Position numbers and translations under genes: made by a program
From: Deltaproteobacteria bacterium
GTDB lineage: Bacteria; Desulfobacterota; Binatia; UBA9968
Length of the DNA stretch: 14,933 nucleotides
Reading direction: 5' to 3'
Assembly (NCBI GenBank): GCA_021323355.1
Contig: JAJONK010000014.1
Coordinates: 1-14,933 of the forward strand
Shown: positions 1 through 8,099 of the stretch, piece after piece
How positions within the stretch are numbered: the stretch's first letter is position 1
How the letters are laid out: every line of letters starts with the position of its first letter
Notes under the pieces: generated by a model
Databases searched by the model: none
Seen by the model: the letters and a program-made list of their open reading frames with translations, nothing else
Told to the model about the DNA's origin: nothing

Positions 1-1515
1 TTGGTGGGCGAAGATGTGGTCGCGACTGAATTGCTTTTGCCGCGCTATCATCGGCTTCGTCCCTATGATCTTGGCGCTTTGCTGGCCTCCGGGCATACCG
101 GGGTAGAGGTGAAATGCCGGCCCAAGGTCGGGATTATTCCAACCGGTGATGAGTTGATCGCGCCCGGCGAGGAACCCCAGCCCGGAGCCGTTATAGAATT
201 CAATTCAACAGTCCTCGCCGCGTTTGTGCGTGAATGGGGTGCAACGCCGATCAAATATCCTCGCGTTAAGGACCAATCAGAGCTGCTCGACCAAGCTGTG
301 CGCCGGGCGGCCGCTGAATGTGATCTGGTGACGATCATCGCCGGTTCTTCCGCGGGGGAACATGACTTGACGGCGGAGGTCGTGGCTGATGCCGGCGAAC
401 TCTGGGCTCATGGAATCGATGTCATGCCGGGGAAGCCAGCAGTCCTGGGAGGAGTCGCCGGCAAGCCGGTAATCGGCGTTCCGGGCTACCCTGTCTCCGC
501 CATCGTCATCGCACGGGAAATCTTGCGGCCGGCGCTGGAGAAATTTCTTGGAGCCGCGGCGCCATCTTATCCGCGTGTTCATGCGGTGGTGCCGAAAAAG
601 ATCGCCTCGCATCTCGGGCTTGAAGAATTCATCCGGGTATCGGTGGGGCGGGTAGGAAACAAGCTGGTGGCAGTCCCGCTTGCGAGAGGCGCAGGGGTGA
701 TTACAACCATGGTTCATGCCGATGGATTATTACGGATTCCAAGTCTCGTCGAAGGATTAAACGAAGGTGAAGAAGTTGAGATCGATTTGCTTCGCCCTCG
801 AGAAGATATCGAAAACACGATTCTCTGCACCGGCAGTCACGATCTCGCCATCGGTGTAATCGAAGATCAACTTAAACAGCACCATCCGGAACTCAAGATC
901 GCCGCTGCGAATGTTGGCAGTCTTGGCGGTTTGCTTGCGCTGCAGCGCGGCGAGACCCACATGGCCGGCACACATCTGCTCGACCCAGAGACCGGCGTTT
1001 ACAATGTTGCTGATATCAAACGAACGATTCCTAAACTGCCGGTGACGCTTGTGCACCTTGCGCAGCGCGAACAAGGGATTGTCGTTGCTCGCGGTAATCC
1101 TAAATCAATCGGCAGCCTGAGCGATCTCACCTTCGGAATTCGATTCGTCAACCGGCAAGCGGGATCCGGGACTCGCGTGCTGTTAGACTTTGAGCTTAAG
1201 AGACTGGGGATCAATCCGAGTTCAATAAATGGCTATGAACGGGAAGAGTTCACGCATATGTCTGTGGGGGTTGCGATCGCCAGTGGCCTGGCGGACGCTG
1301 GTCTTGCGGTGCGGGCTGCTGCGCAAGCGTTGGGGCTCGACTTTATACCGATCGCCAGTGAACAGTACGACTTGCTGTTTTCCCGCCCCTTCTTCGAATC
1401 GGACCGCGGCCAGCGGCTGATGTCGGTGCTTCAATCCGGTGCATTCAAAAACGCTGTGGCCGCTCTGGGCGGATATGATAGTAGCGGTTCCGGTAAGCTA
1501 CTCTACCAACAATAG
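1..1515 (+). CDS. moeA: MoeA-type molybdopterin molybdenumtransferase fused to a PBP-like domain (5' partial)
   Basis: The cytoplasmic MoeA domain inserts molybdate into adenylylated molybdopterin. The window opens inside the gene: residue 1 here already lies in the segment before the MoCF fold, and the family's N-terminal part is missing to the left, so the TTG at position 1 is not a start. The MoCF domain spans about residues 40-185, with IIPTGDEL (45-52), the substrate-loop variant AGSSAGEHDLT (114-124) and PGKPAVLGG (143-151). A MoeA C-terminal barrel follows at about 190-268. Residues 272-495 form a second domain of the PBP_like/LysR-substrate-binding type often fused to MoeA, with VGSLGGLLALQRGE (305-318), RQAGSGTR (385-392) and ASGLADAGLAVRAAA (427-441). 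The fused domain may sense a small ligand such as an oxyanion; that is inference. Family assignment is firm. No other molybdenum-cofactor gene is visible. Confidence 0.93.
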   Translation: MVGEDVVATELLLPRYHRLRPYDLGALLASGHTGVEVKCRPKVGIIPTGDELIAPGEEPQPGAVIEFNSTVLAAFVREWGATPIKYPRVKDQSELLDQAVRRAAAECDLVTIIAGSSAGEHDLTAEVVADAGELWAHGIDVMPGKPAVLGGVAGKPVIGVPGYPVSAIVIAREILRPALEKFLGAAAPSYPRVHAVVPKKIASHLGLEEFIRVSVGRVGNKLVAVPLARGAGVITTMVHADGLLRIPSLVEGLNEGEEVEIDLLRPREDIENTILCTGSHDLAIGVIEDQLKQHHPELKIAAANVGSLGGLLALQRGETHMAGTHLLDPETGVYNVADIKRTIPKLPVTLVHLAQREQGIVVARGNPKSIGSLSDLTFGIRFVNRQAGSGTRVLLDFELKRLGINPSSINGYEREEFTHMSVGVAIASGLADAGLAVRAAAQALGLDFIPIASEQYDLLFSRPFFESDRGQRLMSVLQSGAFKNAVAALGGYDSSGSGKLLYQQ

Positions 1516-1767
1516 CTATGGTGATCTTAAATCGGTCCGCACAAATCGACCGTATGCTGGACCGGTAACCCTCAATTCGTACGGCGTTCACTACGACGCA
1601 GTGGCGCTTAAGAGAACGTCACTGAATAACTGATCGGCTCTTTATACCATTTTCCTCGCTGACGACTCCTGCGTCGCGTCGTCGCAGATTGTCCAGATTT
1701 GTCCATCCACGCCTCCGCAGTCTTGTTTGCGATCGTAAATCGCTTTCTAGTTTAAGTACTTAGCCTT
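1516..1767. other. Non-coding gap between moeA and the HTH gene
   Basis: No convincing gene is seen. The stretch holds a GACGAC/GTCGTC inverted pair (1661-1666 and 1678-1683, no T-run after it, so a poor terminator), a near-tandem repeat GATTGTCCA/GATTTGTCCA (1687-1705), a GCGAT/ATCGC inverted repeat (1729-1743) and the 10-nt palindrome TAAGTACTTA (1753-1762). The last two lie just before the large dyad and the HTH gene, where a promoter and operators would be expected. I could not pick a convincing -35/-10 pair. Confidence 0.4.
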
Positions 1768-1796
1768 CTGATGCAATGGCATTGCCATTGCGTCAG
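1768..1796. promoter_or_regulatory. 29-nt inverted repeat, probable operator of the HTH gene
   Basis: Two 14-nt arms, CTGATGCAATGGCA (1768-1781) and TGCCATTGCGTCAG (1783-1796), flank one central T. Thirteen of 14 positions pair and the fourteenth (1772/1792) is a T-G. It ends 27 nt before the preferred ATG of the small helix-turn-helix gene and has no T-run, so an operator is more likely than a terminator. Autoregulation by the adjacent HTH protein is inference. RNA-level folding of the leader is the alternative. Confidence 0.6.
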
Positions 1797-1823
1797 CAGC
1801 CGCCCGGGAGTTTCTTGAGATTT

Positions 1824-2054
1824 ATGGACCAGAAGTTCGACAGTATTCGTTTACTGACGCTTGACGAGGCTGCGGCACTGCTTCAGGTTTCCAAGCGCAC
1901 TCTCCACCGGATGATCAAAATCAACGAGCTGCCGGCGTTCAAGGTAGGCGGTCAGTGGCGGGTACGAGAGACTCAACTTAGGCAATGGGTTGAACATCGA
2001 GAATCCAGCGGCACCGAGCGAGGAAGAAAAGGCGATTTCGAAGAGAATCGTTAA
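1824..2054 (+). CDS. Small excisionase/MerR-type helix-turn-helix DNA-binding protein
   Basis: This 76-residue protein is a single winged helix-turn-helix of the HTH_17 (excisionase-like) class. LTLDEAAALLQVSKRTLHRM (11-30) forms the helix-turn-helix, LPAFKVGGQWRVR (36-48) the wing and QLRQWVEHR (51-59) the closing helix; a short charged tail follows. I chose ATG 1824 because residues upstream of it do not match the fold and the other in-frame ATG (1776) sits inside the 29-nt dyad. The ribosome site is weak (GGGAG about 14 nt upstream). Proteins of this type bind short DNA sites in mobile elements and also near molybdate/tungstate genes; here it follows moeA and may control it, itself or the kinase operon. 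The class is firm and the target is unknown. Confidence 0.85.
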   Translation: MDQKFDSIRLLTLDEAAALLQVSKRTLHRMIKINELPAFKVGGQWRVRETQLRQWVEHRESSGTERGRKGDFEENR

Positions 2055-2068
2055 TCTCTCACCAGACC

Positions 2069-2238
2069 TTTGGATGCTTTTACTCGGACATAGAAATCCA
2101 ACGAAGATGAATATGTCGTAATCGACCGGGAGATGTGTCCTCTCGCGGGTCCTGAGACGTGACAGAATCTGTCGGTTGATCTTTGCTTCCAGATAAACGC
2201 CGTAAGAACTGACATTGCAGACATAGTAGAGATGCCCA
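2069..2238 (-). pseudogene. Possible relic of an FHA-like domain on the minus strand
   Basis: The 177-nt gap between the HTH gene and the kinase gene holds no plus-strand gene. Read on the minus strand it is open and gives a peptide containing YYVCNVSSYGVYLEAKINRQ, then TREXTHLP-like residues and VDYDIFIFVGF. This resembles the last strands of an FHA fold (an SS.G.YL turn, then a final strand). There is no start codon of its own, since the frame would have to begin inside the kinase gene, and the phosphothreonine-binding front half is absent. Most likely it is a decayed fragment or a chance resemblance. The palindrome GACAGAATCTGTC (2161-2173) lies in the same stretch. Confidence 0.2.
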
Positions 2239-5200
2239 AACTTAAGAGCTTGGCCAACCCCAGAAGCTTTGCGCGACCGAAACCTTCCGCGCCCCTGCAA
2301 GGCTTGTGGGAATTTTTGCCTTCCGGCGAATCATTGCCGGCCACTGTCTGGCAAACTCGGCACCGATTCTTGCTGCGACTTACTTGGCTTCATGCGTTGC
2401 TGATCGCGGTGATTGCGGTCGTGTTTGGTGATAGCTGGGAATTTAGCCTTGCGGCCCTCGTTCGCGATGGCACAGTGCTCCGGACGATCGCCGAAGCGAT
2501 AATCGTGGGTCTTTTCGCGAGCGTTGCCGCTCTAACCACCGGCCGTGCTCTTTCGCCTGTAGCGGTTGGTTTTGGCCTTATAAGCGCCTCCGCAATTCTC
2601 GTTCATCTCTCAGGTGGCGCCATCGAGTTTCACTTTCACTTTTTTGTTGTGCTTGCCTTCTTGGCGCTATATCAGGACCGAATTTCGTACCTCCTGGTTC
2701 TTGTTTATCTGGTGATTTACCACGTTCTTGTCGGTGCGATATGGCCGCACCACGTTTATAACCATCCGGCGGCTTTGGCTGCTCCGTTGAAGTGGGCCGC
2801 TATCCATTCTTTTTTTTTCATTGCGGCGGCGATCGGCAACATGTCCGCCTGGCGCTTTAATCAGAAGGCATTCGCGGAAAGCAGTTTAATCCTCAATTCT
2901 GCGGGCGAAGGAATTTTTGGAATTGACCTGCAGCAAAGAATTCTCTTCATGAACTCGGCAGCAGCGGAACTCCTGAATTGTCAAGCGGACGAAGTGCTTG
3001 GAAAAACGACGCAGCAGGTACTGCGCCACACGCGCGCAGACGGCAGTGAGTTTTCCAAGCAGCCCTCGTCGATTGTCGCTTCGTTAAGAGACGGTGCCAA
3101 GCACCAGGCCGCCGATGAGCTATTTTGGCGCATTGACGGCACGAGCTTTCCGGTCGAATACAAGTGCGCTCCAATTTTTGAGCGAAACGCGCTGGCGGGA
3201 ACAATAATAACGTTTGGTGATATCAGCACGCTGAAGCGCCGAGAGGCGGCCTTGCGCGAGAGCGAAGAGCGGTTTCGTCAGATTGCCGAAAACGTCAAAG
3301 AGGTTTTTTGGATTACGGACCCGTCGAATAACGAAAAGCTTTACATCAGCCCCGCGTATCGCGAAATTTGGGGACGCGATCCTGCCAAGATCGGCTCTTT
3401 ATCTCAATCATGGCTGGGGCTGCTTCACGAAGATGATCGCGCTCGGGTACTTGGAGCGGTAAGCACCAAGCAGTTTACGGGGCAGTACAGCGAGGAGTAT
3501 CGAATCGTCCGCGATGACGGCTCTGTACGTTGGATCAAGGATCGCGCTTTTCCTGTGCGGAGCGAGTCTGGAGAAGTTTACCGCATGGTCGGGTTAGCGG
3601 AAGATGTCACCGAACGTAAGCAGGCCCAGCAAGATTTGCTGGACCGGTACACTGAGCTGGCGGTTCTGCACGATGTGAGCCAAGCGATCTTGAGCGCTAC
3701 AGATCTGGAGCCTGTTTTGGAAAACATTGTCGATCGAGTGCTCGCCACTCTCTCGCTCGACATTGGTAATATTCGCTTGTTTGAGCCTGTCGGCGGTACG
3801 GCAATCGGAATTTGTCGAGGCTATGGCGATCAAGAGAATACCCGCGTTTACGCCGACATGAAGAGCTCCAGAAGCGATGCTCTTTCAATGCGGATCATCG
3901 AGTCGGGAAAAAGTCTAGTACTCGAAAATCTCGCAGCAGGGGACGGGCTACTCGCCTTTACAAAGGAACAGGTGTGCTCGGCTATTGTGGTGCCGATCAT
4001 CCTAGAACGAGAGACGCTCGGACTGATGGAGGTGGGAAGCCGCAGGCCGTCCACGTTCAGGCCCCAAGACGTGCGTCTGCTGAATGCGATCGGCAACCAA
4101 GTGGGCCTCGCCATTCAGAAGGCCCGGCTTCTCCACGACACCGAGCGGCGCGCCAATGAACAGGGAGCTCTCAATCTTATCGCCAAAGCTATCAGCCAGT
4201 CGCTTCGTACCGATGAACTGCTGAAGGTTGCGTTAGAAAAAGTCTTCGAAGTGACCGGACGCGAGCGCCTATCAATAAGGCTCAAGAATTCCGCTAATAA
4301 CGGGATGACATTGGCTGCGCACCGGGGGTTTTCGCCGGAGGAGACCGAAGAACTGGTTCGGCCGTCAACGGACTCTATCGTACGGGACGTGTTTGCAAGC
4401 GGGCAGCCGCTAGTTATTAACAATTCTCCCGCAATCGGGAACTCCGAAGCACTGTCGCCGCAAAAAAATCCGGCCGGCATGATCCCGATAAAAGCTGGCA
4501 CTCATGTGGTGGGTATCTTGGCGGTGTCTGCTGTCCGGCCGGTTCCTTTCGAACTGCGCGAATTGGAATTACTGGAGGCTATCGGAAACATGATCGGTGT
4601 GGCGCTCGAAAAGGCGCGACTGTTCAGTGAAACCGAGGCACGTTATCGAGAACTCAAGACGCTCCAGGCGATTAGTGACACTATTCTCGAAAGTCTTGAT
4701 GTCACAGTCATGATGGAGCGAATCCTTGACAAGGCATTTGAGGTCGGCAGGTTCGATTGCGGCGTGATTCGCCTGCTAGACCGCGACCATAACAGGTTAA
4801 GACTGGTGGCCAGCCGTGGACATCGCGACCATGAAGGCATCGTCAACCACTATGAAACCAGTGAGCAAAAGTCCACCGCAAGAATTATCGCCGAGGTAAT
4901 GGCTAGCAAGCAGACCAAGGTAAAGGACCTGAGTGCATCAGACGGCATGCGCACGTTTAGACGAGAAGGAGTGTGCACGGTTGTGGCTATTCCGCTCCAC
5001 ACCCAGCACGACGTGCTGGGAATTATTCAGCTCGGTAGCCGGACAGTCAGAGAGTTTCAGGAGAGTGAGTTACGAGTTTTCGACGCCATCGGCGGCCAGG
5101 CTGGAATCGCCATTCAGAAGGCTCGGCTTTACGAAGAAAGCCAACAGGCACAGGCGGCGCTGAGAGAGAAGGCTGCGCAGTTGACTCGCTCCAATATAGA

Positions 5201-5993
5201 TCTTCAGCATTCAACCCAGGAGGTAAAATCGGCGAAAGAGAAACTCGAACGGGTGAACAGTTTGCTAACCGTTCAGGCGGCTGAACTGGCTCGGTCCAAT
5301 ACCGAGTTGGAGCAATTTGCCTATGTCGCATCGCACGATTTACAAGAGCCGTTAAGAATGGTCGCGAGTTACGTGCAACTGCTGGCCCGGCGCTATAAGG
5401 GCAAACTCGACAGCGAGGCCGAAGAATTCATCGGCTTTGCGGTGGATGGGTCCAAGCGAATGCAGGACCTGATCCAGGCTTTGCTTGCTTACTCGCGTAT
5501 CGGAACCAAGGGCCGCCAGTTTGCTCCGACGAACTGTGAGATTGTTCTTCAAACCGCTCTGAAGAATTTGCAGATAGCCATCGAAGACAGTCAAGCGAGA
5601 ATAACTCACGACCCTCTGCCGACCGTCATGGGCGATGCCATTCAACTTGGGCAGCTATTCCAGAATTTGATCGGTAACGCGATTAAATTTCGCGGCGAAA
5701 AGCCTCCTTACGTCCATGTGACAGCGGAGCGGCAGGCTGGCGACTGGCTGTTCTCATTCCGCGATGATGGAATCGGGATTGACTCTCAGTATGCGCAGCG
5801 GATCTTCGTGATCTTTCAGCGCTTGCATACAAAGGAGGAATATCCCGGTACGGGAATCGGTCTCGCGCTGTGCAAAAAGATCGTTGAACGACACAACGGG
5901 CGAATCTGGGTGGAGTCACAGCCGCACAAGGGCTCGACCTTTCGCTTTACGCTGCCGGGGGAAAATTCCGCTGAAGGAGATAAACCCTTATGA
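2232..5993 (+). CDS. Membrane-bound PAS/GAF sensor histidine kinase (1253 aa)
   Basis: This large sensor kinase senses through membrane, PAS and GAF modules, autophosphorylates and passes the phosphate to a receiver. Hydrophobic segments span about residues 46-202 (about six helices), with a histidine-rich stretch (H125, H134, H136, H164, H173, H174, H178, H192). PAS 1 lies at 214-335 and PAS 2 at 343-463 (PAC motif near VRDDGSVRWIKD). Three GAF domains follow at about 485-632, 645-797 and 810-967, then a coiled coil (968-1025). HisKA carries the phospho-acceptor H1035 in ASHDLQEPL; the HATPase has its N box at N1145-N1149, DDGIGI (1178-1183) and GTGIGL (1206-1211). The kinase core is Cph1-like. 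No PHY domain is seen, so I do not call it a phytochrome. ATG 2232 lacks a clear Shine-Dalgarno; the frame is open back only to 2163. The gene overlaps the next by 4 nt (ATGA). Confidence 0.95.
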   Translation: MPKLKSLANPRSFARPKPSAPLQGLWEFLPSGESLPATVWQTRHRFLLRLTWLHALLIAVIAVVFGDSWEFSLAALVRDGTVLRTIAEAIIVGLFASVAALTTGRALSPVAVGFGLISASAILVHLSGGAIEFHFHFFVVLAFLALYQDRISYLLVLVYLVIYHVLVGAIWPHHVYNHPAALAAPLKWAAIHSFFFIAAAIGNMSAWRFNQKAFAESSLILNSAGEGIFGIDLQQRILFMNSAAAELLNCQADEVLGKTTQQVLRHTRADGSEFSKQPSSIVASLRDGAKHQAADELFWRIDGTSFPVEYKCAPIFERNALAGTIITFGDISTLKRREAALRESEERFRQIAENVKEVFWITDPSNNEKLYISPAYREIWGRDPAKIGSLSQSWLGLLHEDDRARVLGAVSTKQFTGQYSEEYRIVRDDGSVRWIKDRAFPVRSESGEVYRMVGLAEDVTERKQAQQDLLDRYTELAVLHDVSQAILSATDLEPVLENIVDRVLATLSLDIGNIRLFEPVGGTAIGICRGYGDQENTRVYADMKSSRSDALSMRIIESGKSLVLENLAAGDGLLAFTKEQVCSAIVVPIILERETLGLMEVGSRRPSTFRPQDVRLLNAIGNQVGLAIQKARLLHDTERRANEQGALNLIAKAISQSLRTDELLKVALEKVFEVTGRERLSIRLKNSANNGMTLAAHRGFSPEETEELVRPSTDSIVRDVFASGQPLVINNSPAIGNSEALSPQKNPAGMIPIKAGTHVVGILAVSAVRPVPFELRELELLEAIGNMIGVALEKARLFSETEARYRELKTLQAISDTILESLDVTVMMERILDKAFEVGRFDCGVIRLLDRDHNRLRLVASRGHRDHEGIVNHYETSEQKSTARIIAEVMASKQTKVKDLSASDGMRTFRREGVCTVVAIPLHTQHDVLGIIQLGSRTVREFQESELRVFDAIGGQAGIAIQKARLYEESQQAQAALREKAAQLTRSNIDLQHSTQEVKSAKEKLERVNSLLTVQAAELARSNTELEQFAYVASHDLQEPLRMVASYVQLLARRYKGKLDSEAEEFIGFAVDGSKRMQDLIQALLAYSRIGTKGRQFAPTNCEIVLQTALKNLQIAIEDSQARITHDPLPTVMGDAIQLGQLFQNLIGNAIKFRGEKPPYVHVTAERQAGDWLFSFRDDGIGIDSQYAQRIFVIFQRLHTKEEYPGTGIGLALCKKIVERHNGRIWVESQPHKGSTFRFTLPGENSAEGDKPL

Positions 5994-6442
5994 CTGTTTA
6001 CAACGGCTGCATTCAGGTACTGCTGGTGGAAGACAATCCCGGCGATGTCCGACTGACGAAAGAAGCGCTGAAGGAAGGCAAGCTGCTGAATCAACTGACG
6101 GTCGTCGGCGATGGAGTGGAGGCGCTCTCATTTCTTCGCAAGCAGGGTATATACGCCGACGCGCCTCAACCGGAACTGATTCTTCTGGATTTGAATTTGC
6201 CGAAAAAGGACGGCAGGGAGGTTCTAGCCGAAATCAAAGCCGATCCCAACCTTCGGCGAATTCCTGTTGTTGTACTTACAACATCTTCCTCGGAAGAGGA
6301 CATACTCAAAATCTACGATTTGCATGCCAACTGCTACATCACCAAACCGGTGGATCTCGAGCAATTTATGGGAGTGGTGAAGTCCATCGAAGATTTCTGG
6401 GTGAGCGTCGTCAAATTGCCGTCGCACGAGGCGGCTAAGTGA
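5990..6442 (+). CDS. Single-domain response regulator, Rcp1/CheY-like
   Basis: This 150-residue cytoplasmic protein is a lone receiver domain. Its phosphorylation site is complete: acidic pair E14-D15 (LLVEDNPGD), phospho-acceptor D67 (LLDLNLP), T97 (VVLTTS) and K119 (YITKPVD). It matches the Rcp1-like class that pairs with Cph1-type kinases, the class of the kinase just upstream. ATG 5990 overlaps the kinase stop in ATGA and has GAAGGAGA 9 nt upstream, and its own stop overlaps the next start, so the three genes are translationally coupled. With no output domain it likely shuttles phosphate from the first kinase to another protein; the hybrid kinase encoded next is the obvious candidate. Its family is firm and its partner is inferred. 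Confidence 0.94.
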   Translation: MTVYNGCIQVLLVEDNPGDVRLTKEALKEGKLLNQLTVVGDGVEALSFLRKQGIYADAPQPELILLDLNLPKKDGREVLAEIKADPNLRRIPVVVLTTSSSEEDILKIYDLHANCYITKPVDLEQFMGVVKSIEDFWVSVVKLPSHEAAK

Positions 6443-8076
6443 GCAGCGCGCCTATTCATGTACTGTTGATCGAAGACAATCCGGGCGATGCCCGACTTCT
6501 ACGCGCGCTCTTGCAAGAGACGGGAAGCTCGCAATTCGAACTGGTTCATGCGGAACGTTTTAGCGACGCCCTAACGCGGCTGAGCGAGCGGCGATTTGAC
6601 GTAGTGTTATTGGATCTTTCGCTTCCCGACGCGCAGGGTATCGAGACGATCAGCCGTTTGGGCGGCCAGGCGGAAGGCACGCCGATTGTGATTTTGACCG
6701 GTCTCGATGATGAGGAGATTGCCATCAGAGCGCTGCAACAGGGAGCGCAAGATTATCTGGTCAAGGGCCAGGCGGACGGTCAATTGTTGGCGCGCGCTCT
6801 GCGATACTCGATTGAGCGACATAAGGCCGAAGAAAGCCTGAAAGCACGAAATCGAGAACTGATGGTGCTGAGGAAAATCAGCGAGGCCATATTGGCATCA
6901 TTGGACCTCAATTCAGTGCTCGAACACATTCTTGAGCAGGCGATTTTTATAGGTTCGTTTGACCTGGGCAATATCCGACTGCTTGAATCCAACGGTGATA
7001 CGCTTCAGGTGGTGGTTGTTCGTGGTTACCGGGATCCGGAAAACGTCGCGAGCCACCGCGCAATCTCCCGCACCAGCGGCACCGCGCAATCCTCTCATTT
7101 CAAGGACCAAGTATTTCAGCAGCCATGCGTGGAGGAAGCGGTGCAAAGCTGCGACGGTTTAAGAACTTTCAAAAAGGAGGGAGTTCAATCGTTTGTCCAG
7201 GTGCCGGTTCGCGCTGATGGCGCGGTTCTGGGAATTATTCAACTGGCAACGCGAACGCCGCGCAAGTTCAAAAACGAGGAAGTGAGTCTGTGGGAGACCA
7301 TCGGCAATCATGTGGGAGTTGCGGTGCAGCGAGCACAGCTTTATGAGGAGACCAAGCGGCAAGCGCGCGAGCTCGAGAAGGCAAGCAAGCTGCAAGCCGA
7401 CTTCTCGGCGATGATCGCTCATGATCTGCGGTCCCCGCTTATGAACATTACCGGAGTAACGGAGGTAATGTTGGACGGGATGTTCGGCCCTGTGACCGAG
7501 GAGCAAAAAAAATGGTTGTTACGGGTTCAAGCCAACAGTCACAATCTAATCGACCTAGTGAGCGACTTTCTTGATCTTTCCAAACTCGAGTCTGGTTACG
7601 TCAATGTCAGCAAGCAGGTCGTCAGTGTCACCGACCTGGTTCGAAAAAGCATTGAGAGCTTCCAGGTGGTGGCGCAGAACAAAAAAGTGACCGTTGCGGA
7701 GGCGATTGATGCGTCGCTACCATCGATCCTTGCCGATCCGCAGCGCCTGGAGCAAGTCTTAAGTAATCTAATCAGTAACGCCATCAAATTTACTGGCGAT
7801 GGCGGAGAGGTAAAGGTCGGCGCAGATTTCGCTAAGACGAGGAGTATTCGGGTTTGGGTTCAGGATAGCGGCGAAGGCATTCCCAGCGAGGAGATAGGCG
7901 AGCTTTTCCAAAAATATCGACAGGGAGGGAATGCCAACAATTCCAATCACAAAGGCACCGGGCTCGGCCTAGTGATCTGTAAAATGATTGTAGAAGCCCA
8001 CGGCGGGACAATATGGGCCGAGAGCGAACAGGGCCACGGGAGCATTTTTTCTTTCTCGCTGCCGATTGACGCTTAA
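6439..8076 (+). CDS. Hybrid REC-GAF-histidine kinase (545 aa)
   Basis: This soluble hybrid kinase places a receiver before a sensor and kinase core. The receiver (about 6-125) has E12-D13, phospho-acceptor D59 (LLDLSLP), T87 and K109. After a helical linker, a GAF domain (about 143-303) closely resembles the third GAF of the upstream kinase, for example CDGLRTFKKEGV against SDGMRTFRREGV and VLGIIQL in both. HisKA has H328 in AHDLRSPL. HATPase shows its N box at N443-N447, DSGEGI (476-481) and GTGLGL (506-511). The start is GTG 6439, overlapping the response-regulator stop (GTGA). No hydrophobic segment is present. Position of the receiver suggests that phosphorylation gates the kinase. The partner regulator is not in the window. 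Only 23 nt separate its stop from the convergent decarboxylase operon, with no visible terminator. Confidence 0.94.
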   Translation: MSSAPIHVLLIEDNPGDARLLRALLQETGSSQFELVHAERFSDALTRLSERRFDVVLLDLSLPDAQGIETISRLGGQAEGTPIVILTGLDDEEIAIRALQQGAQDYLVKGQADGQLLARALRYSIERHKAEESLKARNRELMVLRKISEAILASLDLNSVLEHILEQAIFIGSFDLGNIRLLESNGDTLQVVVVRGYRDPENVASHRAISRTSGTAQSSHFKDQVFQQPCVEEAVQSCDGLRTFKKEGVQSFVQVPVRADGAVLGIIQLATRTPRKFKNEEVSLWETIGNHVGVAVQRAQLYEETKRQARELEKASKLQADFSAMIAHDLRSPLMNITGVTEVMLDGMFGPVTEEQKKWLLRVQANSHNLIDLVSDFLDLSKLESGYVNVSKQVVSVTDLVRKSIESFQVVAQNKKVTVAEAIDASLPSILADPQRLEQVLSNLISNAIKFTGDGGEVKVGADFAKTRSIRVWVQDSGEGIPSEEIGELFQKYRQGGNANNSNHKGTGLGLVICKMIVEAHGGTIWAESEQGHGSIFSFSLPIDA

Positions 8077-8099
8077 GCCATCGGCCCTCACATTGATAG

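Noticed and set aside
1661..1683. Terminator after moeA from the GACGAC/GTCGTC pair
   Set aside because: Six-base arms with an 11-nt loop and no T-run; not convincing.
1776..1823. Longer start (ATG 1776) for the HTH protein
   Set aside because: This ATG lies within the 29-nt dyad, has no ribosome site and would add 16 residues outside the HTH fold.
2232..5993. Bacteriophytochrome identity of the large kinase
   Set aside because: The kinase core and the following Rcp1-like regulator suggested it, but I see no PHY domain or recognised chromophore cysteine, and membrane helices precede the PAS domains.
5884..6438. 184-codon plus-strand frame over the response regulator
   Set aside because: It runs in another frame across the kinase end and the response regulator, with Arg/Ser-rich composition typical of an off-frame reading.
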